Shown in pieces: positions 1 to 7,897 of a DNA stretch of 64,000 nucleotides. The DNA comes from Pleionea sp052032335. Lineage in GTDB: Bacteria > Pseudomonadota > Gammaproteobacteria > Enterobacterales > Kangiellaceae. Both the position numbers and the translations under genes were made by a program. The DNA lies in contig JBPEWV010000161.1 in the NCBI GenBank assembly GCA_052032335.1, positions 17,009 through 81,008 of the forward strand. Reading direction: 5' to 3'. Every line of letters starts with the position of its first letter. The first letter of the stretch is position 1. Below the pieces are notes generated by a model. The model ran no database searches and was not told the DNA's origin. It saw nothing but the letters and a program-made list of their open reading frames with translations.

Positions 1-592
1 CACCAAAGTCTTCAGATACTGCAATAAAACCAAGCTCACCAGCCATATACAAACGGTTGTTACGGCCATCGAACTCGATGCTGTAAAAATGCGGTAAACC
101 AAAATCAGGATCGCCGAGCGACTCTTGGTCCACCACTTCCCAAGAATTTCCACCATCAGTGGTTTTCAAATAAAGTCCATAGGCTCCGACAGCGACTCCT
201 AAACCACCGTCACGAAACCAAACGTCGAGTAGCGCCGGATAATACAAATCATCTTTATTCTGATATTGCAAAGTCCAAGTTTCACCGCCATCAACCGTCT
301 TGATAATGACTTGTTGATGTCCCACCGCGAAACCCGTCATATCGTCAATAAAGACCACGGAGGTTAAGGTTGCCCGGGTCGGTGTTATCACCTGACGCCA
401 AGAGACTCCGTTGTCTTCAGAAATAAGAACATGACCACGCTCACCTACTGCGACAAATTTCTGAGCGGATAAAGCAGCCACATCAAGTAAAAGTGATTGA
501 TCGGACTTCTCTGCAATCACAGACTCATCAGCAAAACTTCCCATCGAAACGATCAGGAGTAACGCACTTAAAAATTTCAGACGTTTAGTCAT
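1..592 (-). CDS. YCF48/BNR-repeat exported protein, 3' part outside the window
   Basis: Reading leftward from ATG 592 gives an open frame running off the window edge (197 codons seen). It starts with a signal peptide ending near SMGSFA-DE, then repeated beta-propeller strands with motifs such as SEDNGVSWR, TVDGGETW and TTDGGNSWE, which are typical of YCF48/HCF136 and BNR-like propellers. An AGAGG ribosome site lies just upstream of the ATG. In gammaproteobacteria this family often sits downstream of DUF1302 and DUF1329 genes and beside an MMPL/RND exporter, and the order here fits; the exporter would lie beyond base 1. Function is unproven. A periplasmic accessory role for the exporter is inferred. 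Confidence 0.8.
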   Translation of the reverse strand, partial: MTKRLKFLSALLLIVSMGSFADESVIAEKSDQSLLLDVAALSAQKFVAVGERGHVLISEDNGVSWRQVITPTRATLTSVVFIDDMTGFAVGHQQVIIKTVDGGETWTLQYQNKDDLYYPALLDVWFRDGGLGVAVGAYGLYLKTTDGGNSWEVVDQESLGDPDFGLPHFYSIEFDGRNNRLYMAGELGFIAVSEDFG

Positions 593-725
593 TGTTACCT
601 CTTACCTAACCAGCAACAAGTATGGTGTTTCTTAAATATTCTAAAAAAACGCAAAACACACATGCCAGTCGAAAATTCCTGAAAACAACGTTATTGATAG
701 ATTACCCGTTAAAATACACCCTATA

Positions 726-754
726 TTAAAAAAGGCCGGATAATAATCCGGCCT
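726..754 (-). terminator. Intrinsic terminator after the DUF1329 gene
   Basis: A perfect 8-bp stem, AGGCCGGA/TCCGGCCT (733-740 with 747-754), has a 6-nt loop. On the minus strand it is followed by a run of T. It sits just downstream of the DUF1329 stop, so it should end or attenuate transcription before the YCF48-like gene. Confidence 0.75.
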
Positions 755-774
755 CGGGTGTTTCAAACGAACAA

Positions 775-2142
775 TTAACGACGACCTGCGCGACGTAGAG
801 CTGCTGGTCTGAAGTCAGACGCGCTTCGCTCAATTGAGAAGTCGTACATTTCATCTTCGTTATCCAATCCGATCGCAATATATCGACCTGCTTTTAAATC
901 GTGAATAACATCAAGAGTAGACCATAATGTCGGCACTTCATAATAGTTCAACGCATAGGCTAATCCAACTCGCCACAATTCATCGGAATTGTCGTAAATG
1001 TCGGTCACAGCAATTTGATAGCTGTCCTCATCCATATAGAACACACGTTTCTTGTAAATATGGCGCGTGTCTTCTTTCAGCGTAGCTTCGACTACCCAGA
1101 CTCGATGCAACTCCCAACGAGTGTGATCTGGATTAATGTGTCCTGGCTTGATAATGTCTTCGTATTTCAAAGCATCGGAATGTAAATCGTAGCTGTTGTA
1201 AGGGATGTACATCTCTTTCTTACCTAACAGCTTCCAGTTGTAACGGTTAGGCGCACCGTTAAACATATCGAAATCATCCGTCGTTCTCAGACCATCGGCC
1301 GCAGTACCCGGTGCATCGTAAGCAACATTCGGTGCACGACGAACACGACGCTGACCTGTGTTATATGTCCAGGCTTGACGCGGCTTTTTAACCTGATTCA
1401 AGGTTTCATGAACCAACAGTGCTGTACCTGCCAGACGCGCGGGAGACAATACCCACTGCTTGAAGTAAAACAGCATGTTGCCTTCAGCCAAGGCTTCCGG
1501 AGTCATACCTTCACCGGTGTAAATTTGATCCAGCTCATCGCGGAACTTAACCATGGTGTAATCACCGTCACGCGTGGGTGTCGCCTGCCCAGTATCACGG
1601 GTTACCGTTACACCTCGAAAACGGACAATGTGGTTCCAGATTGCTTCCAGTCCATTTTGAGGAAATGGGAAAGGAGCGCCCACGGCGGCATTACTTAAAC
1701 CATTTCCGCCTGGTACCAATTCGGTACGCGTCGCGTTCAATTTGGTTGCATCGTAAACACGCTGAGGTGCAGAGTAAGTGCGTCGTGAAGTATAAACCGG
1801 AATCTTGAAAGTATCAGGATAGGCCTCGAACATCGCCATCAGGCCAGGAGACAACTTATCTTCAAATTCAGCGGCATTACTCGCCGTAATAGTGAACAAG
1901 ACTTTGTCATTGGGGAACGGGCTGGGGTGATGATCACCCACTTTATAACCTGCTGGAGGTTCGGTAATACCGCCGGTCCACGCAGGAATGGTTCCGTCTT
2001 TGTTCCCTGCTTTTTCAGCTCCGAGAGGAGTTAACTCTTTCCCTAATTTTTCAGCTTCTTGTGGGCTGACTTTGGCATAGGCGCTGTGTGCCATTGCCAG
2101 GGCAATCGCACCAGAAAGAATACTTGTTAATGTTCTTTTCAT
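775..2142 (-). CDS. DUF1329 family exported protein
   Basis: 455 residues with a cleavable signal peptide (MKRTLTSILSG to HSAYA). The mature part starts with VSPQEAEKLGKELTPLGAEKAGN and carries the IPAWTGGI and PPAGYKVGDHHPSPF stretches that mark DUF1329, a family structurally related to outer-membrane lipoprotein-sorting proteins. Length is normal for the family. It lies 14 nt after the DUF1302 gene and should be cotranscribed with it. DUF1329 and DUF1302 proteins almost always occur as a pair with a YCF48-like protein and an RND-family exporter. A role in moving hydrophobic molecules across or into the outer membrane has been suggested for the family but is not shown here. Confidence 0.85.
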   Translation of the reverse strand: MKRTLTSILSGAIALAMAHSAYAKVSPQEAEKLGKELTPLGAEKAGNKDGTIPAWTGGITEPPAGYKVGDHHPSPFPNDKVLFTITASNAAEFEDKLSPGLMAMFEAYPDTFKIPVYTSRRTYSAPQRVYDATKLNATRTELVPGGNGLSNAAVGAPFPFPQNGLEAIWNHIVRFRGVTVTRDTGQATPTRDGDYTMVKFRDELDQIYTGEGMTPEALAEGNMLFYFKQWVLSPARLAGTALLVHETLNQVKKPRQAWTYNTGQRRVRRAPNVAYDAPGTAADGLRTTDDFDMFNGAPNRYNWKLLGKKEMYIPYNSYDLHSDALKYEDIIKPGHINPDHTRWELHRVWVVEATLKEDTRHIYKKRVFYMDEDSYQIAVTDIYDNSDELWRVGLAYALNYYEVPTLWSTLDVIHDLKAGRYIAIGLDNEDEMYDFSIERSASDFRPAALRRAGRR

Positions 2143-2156
2143 CTGTCCAACCTTGT

Positions 2157-3989
2157 TTAGAATGAGTAACTGGCAGTTAACGATACAAAATCACGATCCG
2201 AAATCAGATTTTGTGTTCCACCACCAAAATAACGGTTATAGCCGAAGTCGACCTTGTATCGTTTCAAGTAATCGAACTCCGCACCGAAAGCCAACGCTTT
2301 GCGACCTTCGACAAAATTACTGATGGGCGCAGGGGTTATTCCTGACACATCATGCTGAAACACAATGCGCGGAGCCATGTTCCATGCGCCAATAAAACCT
2401 TTATAGTCGGCTTTGGCAACCAATCGATAACCCCATGAGAAATCATCTGCGAAAGAGTTTTGTTCAACACCCTCGGCGCCATTCGCTTGGCTGCGATTAG
2501 GGTTTCCGCTGCGATACGTACCCGGAGCTTCGAAACGAAGTTCGTCCGTTCCCGGCATATCTTCTATTTGGTTAAAGCCAACTTCTAACAAACCAGTCCA
2601 CTGCTCGGCGCCCAAACCAGGGCCAAACAAGTTTGTTAATGTGACCTGTCCCTGTATGGTATCAAACAATCGATAACCCGCAATGTACTCACCCGGTGCC
2701 ACAGCTCCGTTTAGCTGCGATGTACCGGCTGGCACGCTTGAAGAAACACCTTCCAAAGCGGCAAACAATAATTCTACGTCGTCAACTTGCAACGGTTCGT
2801 CTTGACGGTAAGAGACTTCACCCGCAATCGATAAACCGCTGTCGGTCGCCGTATTAAAGCTCACGCCCATTAACTCGATGTCTTCAATGTACTCGAAGAA
2901 ACCGGTGATACCGCCGGCATCACCCGAAAATTTATTGGATGAAATAACAGGGCGCTTATTATGATAGTTAATATAATAAAAACCGAACTCTGTATTACCC
3001 AGCTCTGGAGCATACCACCCTAAACGGATACCAAACTGACCGTCGTCACTGGCTTGGCTTCGCTCCGGATCAGTGATGCGTTGAGCACTATTGACCATCG
3101 TAGCTTCAAGTCGGTTCTCGTAAGTTGGATTCAGGGCAAAACCTAGCCAGATAAGCTCTCCAGAGTCGCCAACAAAATCAGCGGTAGAAAAATAACTACC
3201 GGGCTCATCGATTCGGATCTCTTCCCACTCAAACTGCACGTAACCTTCAAGCGTTACATTGGGTGATAAATCCCACGATGCCCACAGTGTTTGTACCGGA
3301 ATAAAGGCTTCTTTCAACTCCGAACCGGGTACGCGTAATTTGGTAACGTCAATCGGGTTTGCTTCTGAAATTGAGTGCTGAATGAAGGTACTTTCACCCC
3401 AGTTAACCACCTGCTCACCCAATCGAACCTGTAAAATAGACTCGTCGAAATACCAGGTGTTGTAGATGTAAGCATCTAACAGTCGAGTATCGGTGCCATG
3501 GATCTCTAACGCTTCATCAGAAAATCCGTTGACCCGGGGATCGCCTTCGTAAAATTCGTTAGTAGCGTTTCCATAATAACGAAAATCGCCGTTTTCATAT
3601 TTATTGTCATAGAACCAAGCCCCACGAATGAAAAAACCAACGCCACTTGAGTGGGTCAGCCCAAAATCGTGAACACCTTTGATGACTTCAGAGAAGGTAT
3701 CTCCCTTATGAAAGTTCAGGTTGCCGTCATCGCCATTGAAAGAATATCGGTTACCGATGCCGCCATTGTCGAATGGCTGACCTCGAGCAATAAGATCGGC
3801 ACTTTGATTTTCGACTCGCCAGCTGGCACCTATCGAAATCGTCGAGTCAAAACTGCCTTCCCACTCGCCCCAAGAGATGCCAACAGCGTGTGATGCTGGC
3901 ACGGCCAGAGCAACTGCAACTGCAGAAGCAACTTTGGCCCACTTTGGCGACGAGGATTGAGCAGATCGATTAAGCCCTTTTCTTGTCAT
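2157..3989 (-). CDS. DUF1302 family outer-membrane-type protein
   Basis: 610 residues with a signal peptide ending near VPASHA. The mature protein opens with GISWGEWEGSFDSTISIGASW and ends with an aromatic SLTASYSF C-terminus, the terminal-Phe signature of outer-membrane beta-barrels. Many alternating strands and motifs such as RLGEQVVNWGES and NPIDV are typical of DUF1302. A good GGAAGG ribosome site is 8 nt before the ATG. It is first in a two-gene unit with DUF1329, which ends at the hairpin near 740. Likely an outer-membrane channel or lipid-handling barrel working with the DUF1329 and YCF48-like partners; substrate unknown. Confidence 0.85.
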   Translation of the reverse strand: MTRKGLNRSAQSSSPKWAKVASAVAVALAVPASHAVGISWGEWEGSFDSTISIGASWRVENQSADLIARGQPFDNGGIGNRYSFNGDDGNLNFHKGDTFSEVIKGVHDFGLTHSSGVGFFIRGAWFYDNKYENGDFRYYGNATNEFYEGDPRVNGFSDEALEIHGTDTRLLDAYIYNTWYFDESILQVRLGEQVVNWGESTFIQHSISEANPIDVTKLRVPGSELKEAFIPVQTLWASWDLSPNVTLEGYVQFEWEEIRIDEPGSYFSTADFVGDSGELIWLGFALNPTYENRLEATMVNSAQRITDPERSQASDDGQFGIRLGWYAPELGNTEFGFYYINYHNKRPVISSNKFSGDAGGITGFFEYIEDIELMGVSFNTATDSGLSIAGEVSYRQDEPLQVDDVELLFAALEGVSSSVPAGTSQLNGAVAPGEYIAGYRLFDTIQGQVTLTNLFGPGLGAEQWTGLLEVGFNQIEDMPGTDELRFEAPGTYRSGNPNRSQANGAEGVEQNSFADDFSWGYRLVAKADYKGFIGAWNMAPRIVFQHDVSGITPAPISNFVEGRKALAFGAEFDYLKRYKVDFGYNRYFGGGTQNLISDRDFVSLTASYSF

Positions 3990-4233
3990 GTTTTTTACCT
4001 TCCCCGTTTTTTTAATTTTATGGTGAATAACTTTCAGTTTGATGACCTAAAACTTACCTAACTATCGACTATTACGCCCTGAGGTTCAAGTCTCGAAGTA
4101 TCAACGAAAAGCGATTCGTATGGACTTTATTATTAAAAATCCTCCGACCAGTTTAAAGTGATTTTTTTAAAATATTATTTCCTTTGTTTATCAATATGTT
4201 ACGAAGCACAAAACAGTTTTGCACCGCATCATT

Positions 4234-4458
4234 TTAGTTGTTTAATCGCTCTAAAGACAAAAATTTGTTGTTTTGCCCAAGATTAAGCAAAAAGGAACCG
4301 TGCACTCCGTCAGAAGCAACAAATGGTAAAAAGTGTTTGACCGGAATTTTAAGACTGGTGCCGTCGATTGCGCGGCACCAAACATAACGTGAGTAGCCCC
4401 GGTAAACCCGAAGCCACTCCTCTTTCGAAATGGAGAGATTAAAAGCGTATTTTGGCAT
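4234..4458 (-). CDS. DUF2835 family small protein
   Basis: 74 residues with the DUF2835 pattern: YAFNLSISKEEWLRVYRGYSR at the start, a middle KIPVKHFLPFV, then DGVHGSFLLNL and a closing NKFLSLERL. Family members are about 65-75 residues and of unknown function. The ATG is 8 nt after the stop of the saccharopine dehydrogenase-like gene, so it is probably the last gene of that operon. An overlapping frame (4251-4469) is longer at the 5' side but has no family pattern. No signal peptide or membrane segment is visible, so it is probably cytosolic. Confidence 0.75.
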   Translation of the reverse strand: MPKYAFNLSISKEEWLRVYRGYSRYVWCRAIDGTSLKIPVKHFLPFVASDGVHGSFLLNLGQNNKFLSLERLNN

Positions 4459-4465
4459 TCATGTA

Positions 4466-5767
4466 TCAATTAAAGAACTTTTCGTCCATGGGTGGCTCAG
4501 GTTTCTCGATGCACTGGATCCCTTCTTCTTCCAAACCGTCCAAAATTGGCTCATAGAAATGACGTAACACTGGAATATGAACCCCTTTATCGTCAATTTC
4601 GCCATCAAGCACAAGTTGCGCAGCTATTGCAACCGGATAGCCAACCGTTTTTGCCATTGCTGAGTATCCATTCGGATCCCCTTTAACGATCAAGGTTGAG
4701 CTCAAATACTCACACTTGTTTTCATACTCGATTTCAAATTTATGCTGCAGAGCAATCATATCGTATTCATTGTCGGCATATTTAAGCTTTTCGAGCAACA
4801 GATGGCAGAAGGCGTCCAACATCGATGCTGCCTCGGGTAGTGCTTCATCACTGAATAATCCGAGCCACTCAAATGCCTGCTCAACGTGAGCCGTCATTTG
4901 CAAGCCTTGTCGCTGAATCGAGCGGTCGGTCCACTGTTTCCAGTTCAACGAAGTATCGACCGTTTGCTCGGTATCCAGCAGCCCGACTTTGTGAGCAAAA
5001 TCAAATACTTCGGAAAATCCACGATAACGCAGCGTTCCGCGAATCAAATTTTCGACCTCTGGCATACCGTAGGCTTCTCGGTAAGGGCACGAGTCTCGAT
5101 TCGGGTAACCCTCCAGTTCGAATTCGGTCCCCAGATCAACTGGCTGCGCGCTGGCCAACAGATCCGCCGGCTTAATTGTCGTCTTTACACCTTGCTTCAA
5201 ATAACTGGCTTCGTTTCTCAGCGCGAGCAAAACGCCTCTTGGCGCCCATGAGAACTTATATCCGATGGGGTTATCATTGCATTCGGGTGCCGGTAAACCG
5301 CCGCACCATGAGGCAAAGCTCTTTACTTTTGCCCCTTTGTCGTGCGCCTCGTCAATGACCTTCATCGCGGATAGGTGATCAATACCCGGATCCAGGCCTA
5401 TTTCATTCAATATAAGCACTTCAGCTTGCTTTGCCTGTTCATCCAACGCTCGCATTTCGGGGCTAACGTAGGACGCAGTGATCAGAGGCTTTTTGTGTTC
5501 TATGCACAATTTCGCAACGGGAACATGAAAGATATACGGAACCAAACTGATCACTAGATCGTGTGAGGCAATCAACTCCGACATTTGCTGGGTGTCAGTA
5601 ACATCGGCTGTCATGGCGATATTCTTCTCGCGAGAACCGGCCAAAGCTTCTGCTTCGGACAATACATTCGATACGATGGTAATGGTATTTTCAGGCTGAC
5701 GGCCCAAGTACTCTATTGCAGGAGCCGCGACAAGGCCGGCACCTAAAATCAGAATTTTCTTTTCCAT
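4466..5767 (-). CDS. Saccharopine dehydrogenase-like enzyme
   Basis: 433 residues. An N-terminal NAD(P)-binding Rossmann motif (ILGAGLVAAPAIEYL) is followed by the family core: VSLVPYIFHVPVAKLC, NEIGLDPGIDHLSAMK, then CGGLPAPECNDNPIGYKFSW and PRGVLLALRNEA. These match the Lys9/AASS C-terminal type of saccharopine dehydrogenase, which cleaves or forms saccharopine (lysine plus 2-oxoglutarate chemistry). It lies 12 nt after the M14 carboxypeptidase gene and 7 nt before DUF2835. No lysine-ketoglutarate reductase partner is visible in the window, so direction and pathway (lysine breakdown is likelier than synthesis here, since the DAP route is present) are inferred. Confidence 0.85.
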   Translation of the reverse strand: MEKKILILGAGLVAAPAIEYLGRQPENTITIVSNVLSEAEALAGSREKNIAMTADVTDTQQMSELIASHDLVISLVPYIFHVPVAKLCIEHKKPLITASYVSPEMRALDEQAKQAEVLILNEIGLDPGIDHLSAMKVIDEAHDKGAKVKSFASWCGGLPAPECNDNPIGYKFSWAPRGVLLALRNEASYLKQGVKTTIKPADLLASAQPVDLGTEFELEGYPNRDSCPYREAYGMPEVENLIRGTLRYRGFSEVFDFAHKVGLLDTEQTVDTSLNWKQWTDRSIQRQGLQMTAHVEQAFEWLGLFSDEALPEAASMLDAFCHLLLEKLKYADNEYDMIALQHKFEIEYENKCEYLSSTLIVKGDPNGYSAMAKTVGYPVAIAAQLVLDGEIDDKGVHIPVLRHFYEPILDGLEEEGIQCIEKPEPPMDEKFFN

Positions 5768-5779
5768 GACTCTCTCAGT

Positions 5780-6901
5780 TTATTTAGAAAAATTGTGTAA
5801 AATTGGTAACAAGATGGCTTCACCTAACAACATACAACGCTCTGGCGACCAGCCACGCTCTGGGTCCGGCAAATTGGCGTTGTCTTTAAAGGGCATCTCG
5901 AGTGTCATCGACAAGCAGCCAAACTCCTGCCCTACCCAACTACTGGCAATACTTAAGTCTGCTTTTCCCGGCTCATCTTTTGGATAACCAAACTCGTCCT
6001 GAAACTCCGGCGTTGCCGCCATAAAGTTTTCTTTAAATTGCAGTTCTTTTTCCGCCCAGGCGTCATCAAACCGAGGGACACCTTCACAACCAGCGATGAA
6101 ATTGTAAGGCAGCCCTTCGTCACCATGAACATCGATAAACAGGTCAACACCGGTCTGCTTCATCGCATTTTTGACCAAGCAAACTTCTGGACAAATCTCA
6201 GCGTCCATTTTATCCCATTGCCGATTCAGGTTGATGCCTTTGGCATTGGTACGTAAATGCCCACGCTCGCTACCATCCGGATTCATATTTGGGACCAGAT
6301 AAAAGCAACAATCGCGTAATAATTTTCGAGAAATTGCATCGTCAAGATCCAGTAATCGATGAATTAACCCTTCCATAAACCATTCTGCCATGGTTTCACC
6401 GGGATGTTGGCGAGCAATCAGCCAAACCTTGTTCGCGGCTTCATGGTTACCAACGACAAGCATGTTCATCTCGCGACCATCCAGCGTTTCTCCCAATACC
6501 TCATGCTCGCAAAGAGGGTGCAACGCGGCTTGATGAACCAATTGCAAGTGTCGCTCATAACTGTAGGGAGCGAAATAGGCAAAATACGCGCAACTTTGCT
6601 CAAACTCCAGTGAAAACAGCAGTTTACCGCCTTTAAATTCGGTTGGTACTCGAAACCACTCAACGCCGTCGTAACTGCAGCAGACGTTGTAATCTTGCCA
6701 ACCATCTGGGTAGGCGGTCTTGTCTGCATCTATGATTTGGAACTCGATGGTCTCACCTAACGCATTGTTCGCCTTGAAGCAAAACCATTGTTTGAATTCC
6801 GACTCATTGTCGGCTTTGATCGCAAGACTCACCTTAGTCTGCTCGATCGTTTCGATATGTTCGATATTACCAGCTGAAAAACTTGAGTTAATTTGAACCA
6901 T
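5780..6901 (-). CDS. M14 family zinc carboxypeptidase, cytosolic carboxypeptidase type
   Basis: 373 residues, no signal peptide, so cytosolic. An N-terminal beta-sandwich domain (about 1-120) precedes the M14 catalytic domain, the layout of cytosolic carboxypeptidases (CCP/Nna1 group, M14D). Zinc ligands are visible as H166 and E169 in RQHPGET and H259 in DVHGDE; LNRQW (about 225-229) gives substrate-binding Asn/Arg, and E335 in TLEMPF is the likely catalytic Glu. The natural substrate of bacterial members is unclear; eukaryotic relatives trim C-terminal Glu from tubulin. It is first in an operon with a saccharopine dehydrogenase-like gene and DUF2835. That pairing hints at a shared amino-acid or peptide substrate, but this is inference. 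Confidence 0.85.
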   Translation of the reverse strand: MVQINSSFSAGNIEHIETIEQTKVSLAIKADNESEFKQWFCFKANNALGETIEFQIIDADKTAYPDGWQDYNVCCSYDGVEWFRVPTEFKGGKLLFSLEFEQSCAYFAYFAPYSYERHLQLVHQAALHPLCEHEVLGETLDGREMNMLVVGNHEAANKVWLIARQHPGETMAEWFMEGLIHRLLDLDDAISRKLLRDCCFYLVPNMNPDGSERGHLRTNAKGINLNRQWDKMDAEICPEVCLVKNAMKQTGVDLFIDVHGDEGLPYNFIAGCEGVPRFDDAWAEKELQFKENFMAATPEFQDEFGYPKDEPGKADLSIASSWVGQEFGCLSMTLEMPFKDNANLPDPERGWSPERCMLLGEAILLPILHNFSK

Positions 6902-7042
6902 TATTCTGTTACCTGCTTAATTGCGAATCGCAAGCATAAGGATGCAAAATTTAAATGTAAACGAAAAGGCAGAATTTCTCTTTACTTTCGATTAAAGATC
7001 GAACAATTTTCTTAAACAATGAACATTGGAGAAATCTTAAAA

Positions 7043-7071
7043 CGAAAAAACCCGACGTTAAGTCGGGTTTT
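7043..7071 (-). terminator. Intrinsic terminator after the chalcone-isomerase-like gene
   Basis: CCCGAC-GTTAA-GTCGGG (7051-7067) forms a 6-bp GC-rich stem. A run of six A lies before it and TTTT after it on the plus strand, so on the minus strand a long T tract follows the hairpin. It is placed 18 nt after the stop of the gene at 7089-7721. Confidence 0.8.
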
Positions 7072-7088
7072 AAAGTCTTCAGAACAGA

Positions 7089-7721
7089 TTATTTCTTTCT
7101 TACATCGACGTATTGTCGCAATAACTCGATAGCGTATTTATCTTCATTTGAGCCGATTAAACCCTTTTTGAACGAAGCACTGAAGGGTTTGTCACCTAGC
7201 CACGATTTAAACAGGATTTTATCAAAACCGCGAGTACGAATTCGTCCCAGCTCCCTTCCATTGTGACGAACCGAAACACCCGTGGAAGGAATATAGTCAA
7301 AGGTCAAGGTGTCACCTTTTTCATAGACGCCTTTAAACATCCCGATAAAGGTTCTTAAATCGCCCCGATACGCCTGTAACTCATCATCGACATTATTAAT
7401 TTTAAGACTGCCGGCCATTTCTCTGCCAAAACTACGGCCGGAAACGCGATCTAGCGCAAAAGTTAACGTCATACGCTTGGGAGTTTCATAGAAAATAATG
7501 TCACTATCGACCGTTGACGTTTCTTTGAGATAAAGCGCAGCAATGTAATAAACAGCGTTGTGCTTTTTTACCGCCCCCATTCCATTGAGAAACAGTTCTT
7601 CGCCGCCGACTTCGACTTTCTGTACTTCGTACAATTCTTCATTGGTTGCAGCAAATGACGCTGACGTTGCCAGTACAAACAGACAACTGCTAATAAGTTT
7701 TACTAATCCTCTGTGTCGCAC
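7089..7721 (-). CDS. Exported chalcone isomerase-like domain protein
   Basis: 210 residues from a GTG start (AGGTAG ribosome site about 5 nt upstream). Signal peptide ends near SASFA. The mature part is one chalcone-isomerase-like domain (Chalcone_3 type) with the patterns EELFLNGMGAVKK, YYIAALYLKE, TPKRMTLTFALDRV, GDTLTFDYIPSTGVSV and SWLGDKPFS at the C-terminal side. Bacterial members of this fold are periplasmic and mostly uncharacterised; plant-type isomerase activity should not be assumed. A second copy of the domain lies at 12146-13324, on the other side of thrC-lysAC, with parallel motifs (TPKRMVVRYIPE, GDEIRLDFIPGKG, WTGTVPPSKAF). The gene ends at a strong terminator. Confidence 0.8.
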   Translation of the reverse strand: MRHRGLVKLISSCLFVLATSASFAATNEELYEVQKVEVGGEELFLNGMGAVKKHNAVYYIAALYLKETSTVDSDIIFYETPKRMTLTFALDRVSGRSFGREMAGSLKINNVDDELQAYRGDLRTFIGMFKGVYEKGDTLTFDYIPSTGVSVRHNGRELGRIRTRGFDKILFKSWLGDKPFSASFKKGLIGSNEDKYAIELLRQYVDVRKK

Positions 7722-7897
7722 AGTACTACCTACCCTATAGACTCGTTGACGGTGTGGTATCTTCCTTCGAGAGCCAAAACGTCCAGTCCATCGGATCGGG
7801 CTATTTCGCTTTTATTCTGTTTAATCACAGTTATATCACGCTTTATATCTTAAATTTATACGAATTATTTCTAATTGTCACATTTTTATGCAAGATA

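Noticed and set aside
4251..4469. Alternative frame overlapping DUF2835
   Set aside because: No family match; the 4234-4458 frame has the DUF2835 pattern.
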